DNA from: Bacteroidales bacterium
GTDB lineage: Bacteria; Bacteroidota; Bacteroidia; Bacteroidales; UBA932
DNA length: 55,237 nt
Direction: 5' to 3'
Assembly: GCA_016295455.1 (NCBI GenBank)
Contig: JAEDLE010000005.1
Location: forward strand, 1-55,237
The notes under the pieces were generated by a model that was given only the letters and a program-made list of their open reading frames with translations, was not told the origin of the DNA and did not search any database. Position 1 is the stretch's first letter, and every line of letters starts with the position of its first letter. The position numbers and the translations under genes were made by a program. Positions 17,319 to 24,706 of this stretch are shown one piece after another.

Positions 17319-17990
17319 ATGAGTACTTCGAGGATTTTCCATTCATATCATCTGGATATCAGCCGTTCAGAAGAGGACAGGATCTGTTATATCATACTCC
17401 CTGAGAAACTTAAGGAAAGCGAAAAGCCTTGGCTTGACGGCATTGCCCTCCGCTGCCGTGCGAATATGGTGGTGATTTCCGGGCTGGACTGGAACCGTCA
17501 GCTGACGCCCTGGAAAGTTCCGCCTCTCAAGGGCTGCAGTTTCGGCGGGGAGGCTCCGGCTTTTCTGGAAAGCCTCTGCTCGGACCTTTTCTTCAATGTC
17601 GAAAGCACTTTGATGCTGCGCAATCCCCGACGCTACCTCTGCGGAGTGTCCCTTTCGGGCCTTTTCGGAGTATGGGCAGCAGCCCGCAAAGCAGTTTTCG
17701 ACGGCATAGGCTCAGTCTCCGGCTCTTTGTGGTATGAAGGCTTTGTCGATTGGCTGGCTTCCTGTGAGAGTGTGGACTGCGGTTTTTTCTACTTCTCGCT
17801 CGGAGAGAAGGAAAAGGACGGGAGGAATGCCCGGCTGGCCGGTGTCGAGGACAGGACACGTGAAGTTATGGCTCTGCTCCGTTCCCGCGGCAAGACCGTG
17901 CAGCTGGAATTCAACGAAGGGAACCATTTCGGTCCCCTTATCCCGCGTATGGAGAAGGCCATAGTTGCAGTATGCTCTTCAGATTTGTGA
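17319..17990 (+). CDS. Alpha/beta-hydrolase, putative esterase
   Basis: A 223-residue alpha/beta-hydrolase resembling the Fes/esterase-D group. The nucleophile elbow is GVSLSG (in RRYLCGVSLSGLFGVW, about residue 110). The catalytic His is probably in FNEGNHFGP near the C-terminus, and the acid may be Asp in the loop before it. No signal peptide is seen, so the enzyme is probably cytoplasmic and cleaves an ester or acyl group. It is divergent from the GH13 gene across 82 bp, but a functional link is not evident. The length is slightly short for the family. Confidence 0.75.
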   Translation: MSTSRIFHSYHLDISRSEEDRICYIILPEKLKESEKPWLDGIALRCRANMVVISGLDWNRQLTPWKVPPLKGCSFGGEAPAFLESLCSDLFFNVESTLMLRNPRRYLCGVSLSGLFGVWAAARKAVFDGIGSVSGSLWYEGFVDWLASCESVDCGFFYFSLGEKEKDGRNARLAGVEDRTREVMALLRSRGKTVQLEFNEGNHFGPLIPRMEKAIVAVCSSDL

Positions 17991-18047
17991 TTTCCTTTTT
18001 TTGATATGCTCAAGCTGTTGAATACCAGAGTATTATAGCAATGTGGC

Positions 18048-18689
18048 CTATCTCACGGTCACAGCGGTCGAGCCGAAGGCCCCGTAACTGTAGCTGCAAC
18101 TGAGGGCATAGGCCTCGTCCAGTTCCTTTCTGATGGCCTTGGCAAGCGTTCCGTCCCCGACTCCGTGGATGAAGATGATGCGCCTGCCCTTGTGTTTGAG
18201 GTTTGCGTTCAGTATTTGGCGGAAATAGTTCATCTGATAATCCAGGGCAGCCCATTCCGGCACTCCGTAGCTTCCGGGTATCTGGTCCAGATGCAGGTCA
18301 ACTGTGAGCTCCTGCATCTCCTCAGCCTTTTCCTGCTTTGCCCGGGTCTTGCGGGCTGGCACGCTGGAAGACAGGAGTTCCTCCTCAGCCTGAGGAGCAA
18401 GTACGAATTCTGATCTCTGAGCCATGAACTCAATTCCATTGCACTCAATGCAATAGCCCTTGTCGCTGAAAGCCTTTACCACAGCATAATCATTGCTGTC
18501 CATCAGCTTGACCCTCATGCCCAGGCATATACCGTCTTCCGCTGCCTTGTGCTCTGCCCTGCTCTTGTTGCGGACAGTGCGGTCCCTCCTTGAGGGCTGT
18601 TTTTCCTCCGCTCCCTCTGCCTTTTCCTCCGTTGAGGCCAGTTTCTTCTTCAGCGCCTTAAGTTCCTTGAAATCTGAAATCTTGTCCAT
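18048..18689 (-). CDS. Smr-domain protein
   Basis: A 213-residue protein. Residues 1-55 are a highly charged Lys/Glu-rich helix, probably coiled coil (FKELKALKKKLASTEEKAEG). A small beta domain follows (GMRVKLMDSNDYAVVKAF). The C-terminal ~85 residues are an Smr domain, with LTVDLHLDQI at its start and the FIHGVGDGTLAKAIRKEL motif. Smr domains bind or nick nucleic acids and appear in MutS2 and in ribosome-rescue nucleases. Bacteroidota DUF2027-Smr proteins are similar but longer, so this looks like a shortened member. The leader contains a stem shared with the SpoU gene. Confidence 0.85.
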   Translation of the reverse strand: MDKISDFKELKALKKKLASTEEKAEGAEEKQPSRRDRTVRNKSRAEHKAAEDGICLGMRVKLMDSNDYAVVKAFSDKGYCIECNGIEFMAQRSEFVLAPQAEEELLSSSVPARKTRAKQEKAEEMQELTVDLHLDQIPGSYGVPEWAALDYQMNYFRQILNANLKHKGRRIIFIHGVGDGTLAKAIRKELDEAYALSCSYSYGAFGSTAVTVR

Positions 18690-18702
18690 ATCTTTTACTC
18701 AG

Positions 18703-18760
18703 CTCAAGTTCCGCAAGTCATAACTTGTCAATACTCCGAGTATTGTGCCGCCTGCGAAAC
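18703..18760 (-). promoter_or_regulatory. Structured 5' leader upstream of the Smr gene
   Basis: On the minus strand GTTTCGCAGG (18760-18751) can pair with CTTGCGGAAC (18717-18708), with two G-U pairs and a 33-nt loop. Inside lies an 8-bp hairpin CAATACTC/GAGTATTG (18729-18745). The 3' flank TTGAG is identical to the leader at 11815-11873, and the element ends 13 nt before the ATG. Confidence 0.4.
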
Positions 18761-18873
18761 GAGAATTCAAAACAAATTCCGAATTGTCGTCACAAGGTCA
18801 GTGATTCCCTGTCTTGCAAAAATACATAATCTTTCGGCATATTCATATTATGTCATTATTTTAGTACTTTGTA

Positions 18874-18905
18874 TTGCAAGGTACTCAAATAATTTCATAT
18901 CTTTG
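18874..18905 (+). promoter_or_regulatory. Promoter of the PspC-PadR-PspC operon
   Basis: TTG (18874-18876), 21 nt, TATCTTTG (18898-18905). Predicted start is near 18911, giving a leader of about 95 nt that contains a short ORF. The 317-bp gap 18690-19006 otherwise holds only the Smr leader element. Confidence 0.6.
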
Positions 18906-18926
18906 CGCCGTAAAGATCTCCGGAAT

Positions 18927-18989
18927 ATGGAGGATACCTTGCTCCCGGGTTGGGACTATGTCTGTCCTTTGGATATGACAAGAAGATAA
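18927..18989 (+). CDS. Putative 20-codon leader peptide
   Basis: A complete small ORF begins ATG at 18927 about 15 nt after the predicted transcription start and stops with TAA 17 nt before the first PspC gene. The peptide starts MEDTLLPGWDY and ends DMTRR. Its size and position fit a regulatory leader ORF. There is no strong ribosome-binding site and no obvious run of regulatory codons, so translation is not assured. Confidence 0.35.
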   Translation: MEDTLLPGWDYVCPLDMTRR

Positions 18990-19006
18990 TCAATTAATTA
19001 TATAGT

Positions 19007-19561
19007 ATGAAAAAGACAGTAAATGTAGCAATCGGCGGATGCAGTTTCGTCATTGACGAAGATGCTTACAGGACTATCGACACTTATCTTGAGGACTACA
19101 GGGCGTCCATCGCCTCCCCTGAACAGAGCGGAAAAGTCATGGACGAACTTGAATCCAGGATTGCGGACCTGCTGAAGGCCGAACTCGGCAGCCGACAGGT
19201 TGTGGACCAGAGGATGGCGGAGAAGGTTGTGGGACTGCTGGGTTACGCCCGTTCCACCAGGAATGCACCTGAAGACAGGAGCAGAGGCTGGCGCGAAGGT
19301 AATCCCCGGAGACTGTTCCGTGATGTGGATTCCAGGGTGTTGGGAGGCGTATGTTCGGGTCTTGCCCTCTACTTCAACATAGACGTGGTTCTGGTCAGAA
19401 TCGCTTTCATTGTGTTCGCGATAATGGGAACAGCAGGTCTCTGGGTTTATCTGGCTCTGTGGCTTGTGGCGCCGGAGGCGCGGACGGCTGCCGAGAAGTG
19501 CGAGATGAGGGGCATTCCTGCCACCGCCGAGAATATGAGACGTTTTTCCGAGAACAGGTAG
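19007..19561 (+). CDS. PspC-domain membrane protein (short)
   Basis: 184 residues. An N-terminal ~75-residue soluble domain (VNVAIGGCSFVIDEDAYRTI, then MDELESRIADLL) is shared with the second PspC protein of the operon. The PspC domain follows (FRDVDSRVLGGVCSGLALYF then two hydrophobic stretches, AFIVFAIMGTAGLWVYLALW). It ends with a charged tail (EKCEMRGIPATAENMRRF). PspC domains are inner-membrane parts of envelope-stress (phage-shock) systems. It is followed after 3 nt by a PadR regulator, so its level is probably tied to that repressor. Confidence 0.88.
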   Translation: MKKTVNVAIGGCSFVIDEDAYRTIDTYLEDYRASIASPEQSGKVMDELESRIADLLKAELGSRQVVDQRMAEKVVGLLGYARSTRNAPEDRSRGWREGNPRRLFRDVDSRVLGGVCSGLALYFNIDVVLVRIAFIVFAIMGTAGLWVYLALWLVAPEARTAAEKCEMRGIPATAENMRRFSENR

Positions 19562-19564
19562 CAT

Positions 19565-19909
19565 ATGGGAAACGACGGTCTGGTTGAGAACAGCACCACG
19601 CAGATGCGCCGTGGCGTACTGGAATACTGCATTCTTCTGATTCTTGCCTCCGGTGACGAATATGCTTCCTCTATCATACAGAAACTCAAGGACGTTGACA
19701 TAATAGTCGCCGAGGGAACCATCTATCCCCTGCTGATCAGGCTCAAGAAGCTGGACCTGCTCACTTACCGCTGGGCGGAATCCACACAGGGACCTCCGCG
19801 CAAGTATTATATGATAACCTCCAAGGGCAGGGAGCAGCTTGCAGGCCTGGATGCGGTCTGGGATGAACTTACACGATCAATCGAAACCATCAGAAGAAAC
19901 TGCAGATGA
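19565..19909 (+). CDS. PadR-family transcriptional regulator
   Basis: A 114-residue winged-helix repressor. The PadR signature is clear: MRRGVLEYCILLILASGDEY, then VAEGTIYPLLIRLKKLDLL (recognition region) and GPPRKYYMITSKGREQL (wing). The C-terminal helix for dimerisation is short. PadR proteins release DNA on binding small molecules or other cues. Being sandwiched between two PspC genes, with its stop overlapping the next ATG by 4 nt, it most likely autoregulates this operon. Confidence 0.93.
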   Translation: MGNDGLVENSTTQMRRGVLEYCILLILASGDEYASSIIQKLKDVDIIVAEGTIYPLLIRLKKLDLLTYRWAESTQGPPRKYYMITSKGREQLAGLDAVWDELTRSIETIRRNCR

Positions 19910-20934
19910 ATACTACTGAAAACATTAGCCTTTCCGGATATGCCTTCACCATTGAAAAAGACGCCTATGAGGCGCTGTCGGCATATATCGATGCTATTCA
20001 CCGCAAATTTGCGGCGGACCCCTGCGCCGAAGAGATATGCAGGGACATAGAGGAAAGAATAGGAGAACTGTTTCTGGAGAAATGTCCGGGAGGCAGGGTC
20101 GTCAATATCGAAGCTGTCGAATATGCCAAGGGGCGTATCGGTGATCCTTCGGATTTCGGCGGCAAGGATGAAAGCCCGGATGAAAGTCCTTCAGGAAGCC
20201 GTACACGCGCGCTCAAGGGCCGAAAGATGTACAGGGATGTGGATGAACGGGTTGTAAGCGGAGTATGTTCGGGTCTTGGGCATTACCTGAACTTTAACAA
20301 GGTGTTCCTGAGGCTGGGATTCGTGTTCCTGACCCTGTTCGGACTGATTTGCCATTGGGAGTGGCTGTTCTTCTCGCCCATACTATTATATATATGCCTG
20401 ATGATTTGCGTGCCGGCGGCCAAGACCGTTGAGCAGAGGTGCGAGATGAAGCAGCAGCCCGTCACCCTGGACTCGTTCGTCAGCAGGGATTTCTCGCTCC
20501 AGGATGAGATACGCGAGATCGGCACATCTCCTGCGGCCAGGACCGTGGTGAGGATAGTTGCGATGTTCATCGGTATGATACTGCTCGTGGTGGGCATAGG
20601 GGGCCTTTTCTCCTGCATTTTCATCAAGCCTCTCACTGAATTGGCCGCTGCACACTGCACGGGGCTGGGTGAAATATATGTGGACGACATCAGGCTTGAC
20701 CTGAGCCGTACCCTGCTATCGGACAGGTATCTCATCATTATGCTGACGGCAATGGTCGGATTGCTCAGCGTATGGTTCATCTACAACGGAGTTATGATGA
20801 CCTTTGCGCTCAAGAGTCCTTCCTGGAAGCCGGGGCTTGTCCTGTTCATATTCTGGATAATCAGCATATTGGCGTTCGTGGCCTGGAGCCTGATGCTGGT
20901 TGCCGACCTGATACCGACCTTTGTCGGGGTCTGA
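19906..20934 (+). CDS. PspC-domain membrane protein (long)
   Basis: 342 residues. The same N-terminal soluble domain as the short PspC protein (ISLSGYAFTIEKDAYEAL, then CRDIEERIGELFL), then PspC (MYRDVDERVVSGVCSGLGHY and two membrane spans). An extension adds about three more hydrophobic spans (VVRIVAMFIGMILLVVGIGG, LIIMLTAMVGLLSVWFIYNG and a last helix pair). It is probably an inner-membrane envelope-stress sensor working with the short paralogue. The shared tail motif EQRCEMKQQPVTLDSF corresponds to EKCEMRGIPATAENM in the paralogue. Confidence 0.88.
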   Translation: MNTTENISLSGYAFTIEKDAYEALSAYIDAIHRKFAADPCAEEICRDIEERIGELFLEKCPGGRVVNIEAVEYAKGRIGDPSDFGGKDESPDESPSGSRTRALKGRKMYRDVDERVVSGVCSGLGHYLNFNKVFLRLGFVFLTLFGLICHWEWLFFSPILLYICLMICVPAAKTVEQRCEMKQQPVTLDSFVSRDFSLQDEIREIGTSPAARTVVRIVAMFIGMILLVVGIGGLFSCIFIKPLTELAAAHCTGLGEIYVDDIRLDLSRTLLSDRYLIIMLTAMVGLLSVWFIYNGVMMTFALKSPSWKPGLVLFIFWIISILAFVAWSLMLVADLIPTFVGV

Positions 20935-20941
20935 AAACCCG

Positions 20942-21008
20942 ATATGCCGCACGGACTCAGTCCCGGCATATGCAAGATAAAGGGGTGACCGTCCCGGTCA
21001 CCCCTTTT
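20942..21008 (+). terminator. Double hairpin terminator of the PspC operon
   Basis: The first hairpin pairs ATATGCCG (20942-20949) with CGGCATAT (20964-20971) around an inner GGACT/AGTCC stem with a 3-nt bulge. The second pairs AAAGGGGTGACC (20979-20990) with GGTCACCCCTTT (20996-21007), 5-nt loop, then T. This is a strong intrinsic terminator. Confidence 0.85.
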
Positions 21009-21080
21009 ATCATTGAGCTTGAAGCCGTCATAGCCCGAAAGGGAAGGGCTGGGATTCAAACTGAAATCGCTTTTTCATAG

Positions 21081-21310
21081 GTCGCCACTATCTCTTGGAA
21101 GTCTCAAAATGGTACATTCAATCGATCGCCACGCTTTTTCGCTTGGATTCTAAATCCTAAAACTCATCAAAATCGGCAGAAAACTCTGTTGCTTTGATGA
21201 TGACATTAACCCTATGGAAATGTCATAGTCTCTTCATTGGTCAGGTTGGTCAGATGATGCGATCTCAAGAATGTACCATTCAGGGACTGTCACTTAAATG
21301 TACTTTCCTT
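21081..21310. repeat. Gene-free stretch with inverted repeat, possible insertion-sequence remnant
   Basis: AATGGTACATTC (21108-21119) is exactly mirrored by GAATGTACCATT (21269-21280), and a further AAATGTAC occurs at 21297-21304. TCGCCAC is repeated at 21082 and in GATCGCCAC near 21124. Reiterated subterminal repeats of this kind recall IS21-like ends, but no transposase is present. The rest of the 690-bp gap 20935-21625 holds the terminator, this segment and the AraC promoter. Confidence 0.3.
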
Positions 21311-21512
21311 GTCATTCTTGTGAACTCGGACTTTCGGTCCTTCATCCATTGCAAATATGGGAAAAGAATTGCGGGTAAACAATAGTGTACAAATAATGTT
21401 TCTATAACAATAAAAAGTTAACAAGCACACGCAAAAATGTGGCGAAATTTCCGCAATTTTTTGTAGGCACAAATGATTTTTTAAAGTAGGTGCAAAAAAA
21501 TTGTCGGAATAA

Positions 21513-21544
21513 TTTGCGCACAGGAAAAATAATTCCTATACTTG
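21513..21544 (+). promoter_or_regulatory. Promoter of the AraC-type regulator
   Basis: TTTG (21513-21516), 20 nt, TATACTTG (21537-21544). Predicted leader is about 75 nt. Confidence 0.55.
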
Positions 21545-21625
21545 CCGAGGAATTAAACGATTCAAAACCAAATTTTGAACCATTCCAAAGAACGCTTGGA
21601 TTGTTAATCATAGTATCATCAGACG

Positions 21626-22804
21626 ATGCAGCCGGTTTTTTTCAGCACAGTCTTTTTTGTGGCATTCATAGTTTTGGCTATGATGCTTCTCTGCGTGCGT
21701 ATACCACGGCTGGCGGCTTTGGACGGTTACAGGAAGTCACGCTTGATCCTGGGAACCGCATTCATCCTGATTGCCGCCAAGGATTCAGTTTCCTTCCTGT
21801 TACCCCTTGACGGCAACAATGAAATCCAGACGGCGCTCTGTCAGACTCTTTTCAACCTGGCTTTCACTTTCCTTGTATATGCCAGCTTCTTGAAGCTCGT
21901 GTCCATTGCCGGCAGCAAAAAGTCCAGAGCAACCATCATATTCGCTCACGGTATTGTGGCCATTGTCCTCTTCGGTCTTCTCGGCATAGCCGTTGAAGAC
22001 GCTGCGGATTTCTCTTCCACAATGATGATTGTCAGCTATTTCACCACATCCACCATCCTGTTCATCCGCTCCCTCAGGCAGTATGACAGGTTCGTGCACG
22101 TGATGAAGCTCAAATATATAAGGGAGAAGGGTCTCTGGTGGATCCAGGTCGTACTCTGGGCTACTTTCGGACTGTCGATGTTCGTTGTCCTCTCCTCTTT
22201 CAACACCGCTGTACTTGAAATCACCAAGGTCCTCTACGTTGCAGTCTATTCATACCTCGGTGTGAAAGTACTCGGACTTGTTTCGGTACTCACCCCTGTC
22301 GAATCAGCCGCTGAAGCTGCAGAGGCTGCCGGAGTCAAGGCCGTCGAGACCGCTCCGGTTGAAGAAGCAGCATCTCAGATCCAGCCTGCTCTCGAGTCTC
22401 CAGTGCAGATTGTGGACAACAGGTCACGTACCAGCGGTTACCTCAAAGTGGAGTCACCTCTTGACAAATGGGTCAAGTCTGAGATGTACACCAGGGCAAA
22501 CGTCACACTGCTTGACGTAGCCCAGGAAATCGGTACCAATTCCTCTTATCTGAGCACTTATCTCAACAAGGAACTCGGAACCACGTTCTCCATATGGCTC
22601 AACAGGCTCAGGGTTGAAAAGTCCATAGAATTCCTGATGTCAGAGCCGGCCATGAGTATCGAGGACTGCGGTCTGAAATCCGGTTTCAGCAACATTTACA
22701 ACTATTCCCGCTGGTTCAAGCAGATTATCGGCGTCTCCCCTAGGGATTACCGCAAGGAGCACAGCGAAAGCGCTTCCGTCAGTGCGGTGACCTTACATTC
22801 CTGA
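21626..22804 (+). CDS. Membrane-anchored AraC-family transcriptional regulator
   Basis: 392 residues. The first ~225 contain about six hydrophobic helices (VFFSTVFFVAFIVLAMMLLC onward, FVVLSSF, VAVYSYLGVKVLG) with short loops. An Ala/Glu-rich linker follows (~230-275). The C-terminal ~100 residues are an AraC DNA-binding domain: VTLLDVAQEIGTNSSYLSTY (first HTH), FSIWLNRLRVEKSIEFL and MSIEDCGLKSGFSNIYNYSR with FKQIIGVSPRDYRKEH (second HTH). It should bind DNA from the inner membrane in response to an envelope or extracellular signal; target genes are not evident here. A strong terminator follows and it appears monocistronic. Confidence 0.88.
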   Translation: MQPVFFSTVFFVAFIVLAMMLLCVRIPRLAALDGYRKSRLILGTAFILIAAKDSVSFLLPLDGNNEIQTALCQTLFNLAFTFLVYASFLKLVSIAGSKKSRATIIFAHGIVAIVLFGLLGIAVEDAADFSSTMMIVSYFTTSTILFIRSLRQYDRFVHVMKLKYIREKGLWWIQVVLWATFGLSMFVVLSSFNTAVLEITKVLYVAVYSYLGVKVLGLVSVLTPVESAAEAAEAAGVKAVETAPVEEAASQIQPALESPVQIVDNRSRTSGYLKVESPLDKWVKSEMYTRANVTLLDVAQEIGTNSSYLSTYLNKELGTTFSIWLNRLRVEKSIEFLMSEPAMSIEDCGLKSGFSNIYNYSRWFKQIIGVSPRDYRKEHSESASVSAVTLHS

Positions 22805-22825
22805 TCCTGCCGCGGATTGTCGTCC

Positions 22826-22854
22826 AAAGGGCTCACAAAAGTGGGCTCTTTTTT
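22826..22854 (+). terminator. Terminator of the AraC-type gene
   Basis: GGGCTCAC pairs with GTGGGCTC through two G-U pairs, flanked by AAA on the left and TTTTTT on the right: a canonical intrinsic terminator. Confidence 0.75.
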
Positions 22855-22947
22855 CTTTACTTCCGGCATATTCCGGAGATTTGCCGCCGGGCAAGGTTCC
22901 GTTTTCTCCAACAGCCGGCGTCGCTGACGCATTCGTTCAGAAATAAA

Positions 22948-22988
22948 GCCGAAAAATTCGGTTTTTTCAATTGCATGCGTTAATTTTG
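22948..22988 (+). promoter_or_regulatory. Second small hairpin and guaA -7 box
   Basis: AGCCGAA/TTCGGTT with a 3-nt loop (22949-22966) runs into a T tract, looking like another weak terminator. It is followed by TAATTTTG (22981-22988), the likely guaA -7 box; predicted start is near 22995 and the leader about 28 nt. Confidence 0.5.
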
Positions 22989-23022
22989 CGTCGTAGAAAA
23001 GACAATACATCAATTCTCATAA

Positions 23023-24564
23023 ATGCAACAGAAAATTATCATTCTCGACTTCGGTTCACAGACCACCCAGCTGATCGGAAGACGTCTGAGGGAACTTGAC
23101 ACTTTCTGCGAAATCCTGCCTTACAACAAATTTCCTGAAAATGACCCTTCGGTCATCGGCGTCATTCTCTCCGGCTCGCCTTACAGCGTCTATGATCCGA
23201 CCGCTTTCAAGCCTGACCTGAGCGTCATCAGGGGGCGTTACCCTCTCCTGGGTATATGCTATGGCGCGCAGTATATGGCACAGACCTACGGTGGCAAGGT
23301 TGAACCGGCCGGACTCCGTGAATACGGCAGGGCCAATCTTTCCCGCTTCGACCACGATAATCCCCTTTTCAAGGGCATTTCTGACAACTCGCAGGTGTGG
23401 ATGAGCCACGGCGACACCATCACCGCCCTCCCTTCCGATTTCAAATGCATCGCATCTACCGCCAAGGTGGAGTATGCCGCATATCAGATCGATGGTGAGA
23501 AGACCTGGGGCGTGCAGTTCCATCCTGAAGCCTTCCATTCAACCGAGGGCCTGCAGCTTCTGAAGAATTTTGCAGTGGACATCTGCGGCAGCCGTCAGGA
23601 CTGGAGCCCGGCATCATTCGTCGAGACCACGGTTGCGGAGCTGAAGCAGCAGCTCGGAGACGACAGGGTCGTGCTCGGACTTTCAGGAGGCGTGGATTCA
23701 TCTGTGGCAGCAGTGCTTCTGAACAGAGCCATAGGCGACAGGCTCACCTGCATATTCGTGAACCACGGTCTTCTCAGGAAGAACGAGTTCGAGAATGTGA
23801 TGAAGGATTATGAGTGCCTGGGCCTCAATGTGGTGGGCGTTGACGCCAGCCCTCTTTTCATGGGAAGGCTCGCGGGTGTCACCGATCCGGAGCAGAAGAG
23901 GAAGATAATAGGCAAAGGCTTCATCGAGGTCTTCGACCGTGAGGCTGAGAAGATTACGGATGCCAAGTGGCTTGCGCAGGGCACCATATACCCTGACAGG
24001 ATAGAGAGTCTGAACATCACCGGCAAGGTCATCAAGAGTCATCACAATGTGGGCGGACTGCCTGAGAAGATGAAACTCAAGCTCTGTGAGCCTCTCAAGT
24101 GGCTCTTCAAGGACGAGGTCCGCAGGGTCGGCCGCCAGCTCGGCATGCCGGAGCATCTCATCACCCGCCATCCTTTCCCGGGACCGGGTCTGGGTGTACG
24201 CATACTTGGCGACATCACCCCTGAAAAGGTGGCAATACTCCAGGAGGCTGACGACATATTCATCAGCGGCCTCAGGAACTGGAAGGGCGAAGACGGCAAG
24301 AGCCTCTATGACAGCGTTTGGCAGGCCGGAGTCATACTCCTTCCTGTTCAGAGCGTTGGTGTGATGGGTGACGAACGTACCTATGAACAGGCAGTTGCGC
24401 TCAGGGCCGTGGTCAGCACGGACGCAATGTCCGCAGACTGGGCTCATCTCCCATATGATTTCCTCGCTCAGGTAAGCAATGACATCATAAACCACGTCAA
24501 GGGCATAAACAGGGTATGCTATGACATATCCTCAAAACCGCCTGCAACCATAGAGTGGGAGTAA
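23023..24564 (+). CDS. guaA: GMP synthase (glutamine-hydrolysing)
   Basis: 513 residues, converting XMP, ATP and glutamine to GMP in purine synthesis. The class I glutamine amidotransferase domain comes first (GICYGAQ, Cys79 nucleophile; GVQFHPE with the catalytic His and Glu). The ATP-pyrophosphatase domain follows (LSGGVDSSVAAVLL P-loop). The C-terminal dimerisation domain is full, ending RVCYDISSKPPATIEWE, the usual terminus. Both halves are in one chain and complete. Its terminator loop overlaps the promoter of the queuosine unit, so the two are separate transcripts. Confidence 0.98.
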   Translation: MQQKIIILDFGSQTTQLIGRRLRELDTFCEILPYNKFPENDPSVIGVILSGSPYSVYDPTAFKPDLSVIRGRYPLLGICYGAQYMAQTYGGKVEPAGLREYGRANLSRFDHDNPLFKGISDNSQVWMSHGDTITALPSDFKCIASTAKVEYAAYQIDGEKTWGVQFHPEAFHSTEGLQLLKNFAVDICGSRQDWSPASFVETTVAELKQQLGDDRVVLGLSGGVDSSVAAVLLNRAIGDRLTCIFVNHGLLRKNEFENVMKDYECLGLNVVGVDASPLFMGRLAGVTDPEQKRKIIGKGFIEVFDREAEKITDAKWLAQGTIYPDRIESLNITGKVIKSHHNVGGLPEKMKLKLCEPLKWLFKDEVRRVGRQLGMPEHLITRHPFPGPGLGVRILGDITPEKVAILQEADDIFISGLRNWKGEDGKSLYDSVWQAGVILLPVQSVGVMGDERTYEQAVALRAVVSTDAMSADWAHLPYDFLAQVSNDIINHVKGINRVCYDISSKPPATIEWE

Positions 24565-24576
24565 CGGAATGATTCA

Positions 24577-24622
24577 TATCCGCCGTACAGATTCAAAAAT
24601 TTGCACGGCGGATAGTTTTTTT
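24577..24622 (+). terminator. Terminator of guaA
   Basis: TATCCGCCGT (24577-24586) pairs perfectly with ACGGCGGATA (24605-24614), followed by G and seven Ts. Its loop contains the -33 element of the next promoter. Confidence 0.85.
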
Positions 24623-24631
24623 CTATATTTG
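24600..24631 (+). promoter_or_regulatory. Promoter of the queuosine unit
   Basis: TTTG (24600-24603), 20 nt, TATATTTG (24624-24631): a perfect Bacteroidota promoter placed inside and just after the guaA terminator. Predicted start is near 24637; the leader is about 70 nt. Confidence 0.75.
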
Positions 24632-24673
24632 CGCCCGAATCGGCAGTCGGGCATTTAATCCTGCAGATTGCCG

Positions 24674-24704
24674 GAGTGTGCTTGGAAACCACTTAAAAAA
24701 CAAG
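24674..24704 (+). promoter_or_regulatory. Candidate preQ1-I riboswitch (H-type pseudoknot)
   Basis: P1 is GAGTG (24674-24678) with CACTT (24690-24694). Loop 1 is TG. The P2 5' strand CTTG (24681-24684) lies in the P1 loop and pairs with CAAG (24701-24704). Loop 2 is GAAAC, loop 3 is six A. This reproduces the preQ1-I layout: 5-bp P1, short L1, C-ended L2, A-rich L3, short P2. P2 ends 2 nt before the ATG at 24707, so ligand binding would hide the ribosome-binding region and act on translation. The downstream genes are a queuosine-precursor transporter, queC and queF. A 6-bp hairpin GCCCGA/TCGGGC (24633-24652) precedes it. Confidence 0.75.
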
Positions 24705-24706
24705 AA

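Noticed and set aside
17991..18047. Terminator between the esterase and Smr genes
   Set aside because: There is a T run after the esterase and a weak 5-bp hairpin (AATAC/GTATT), but they are not arranged as a terminator.
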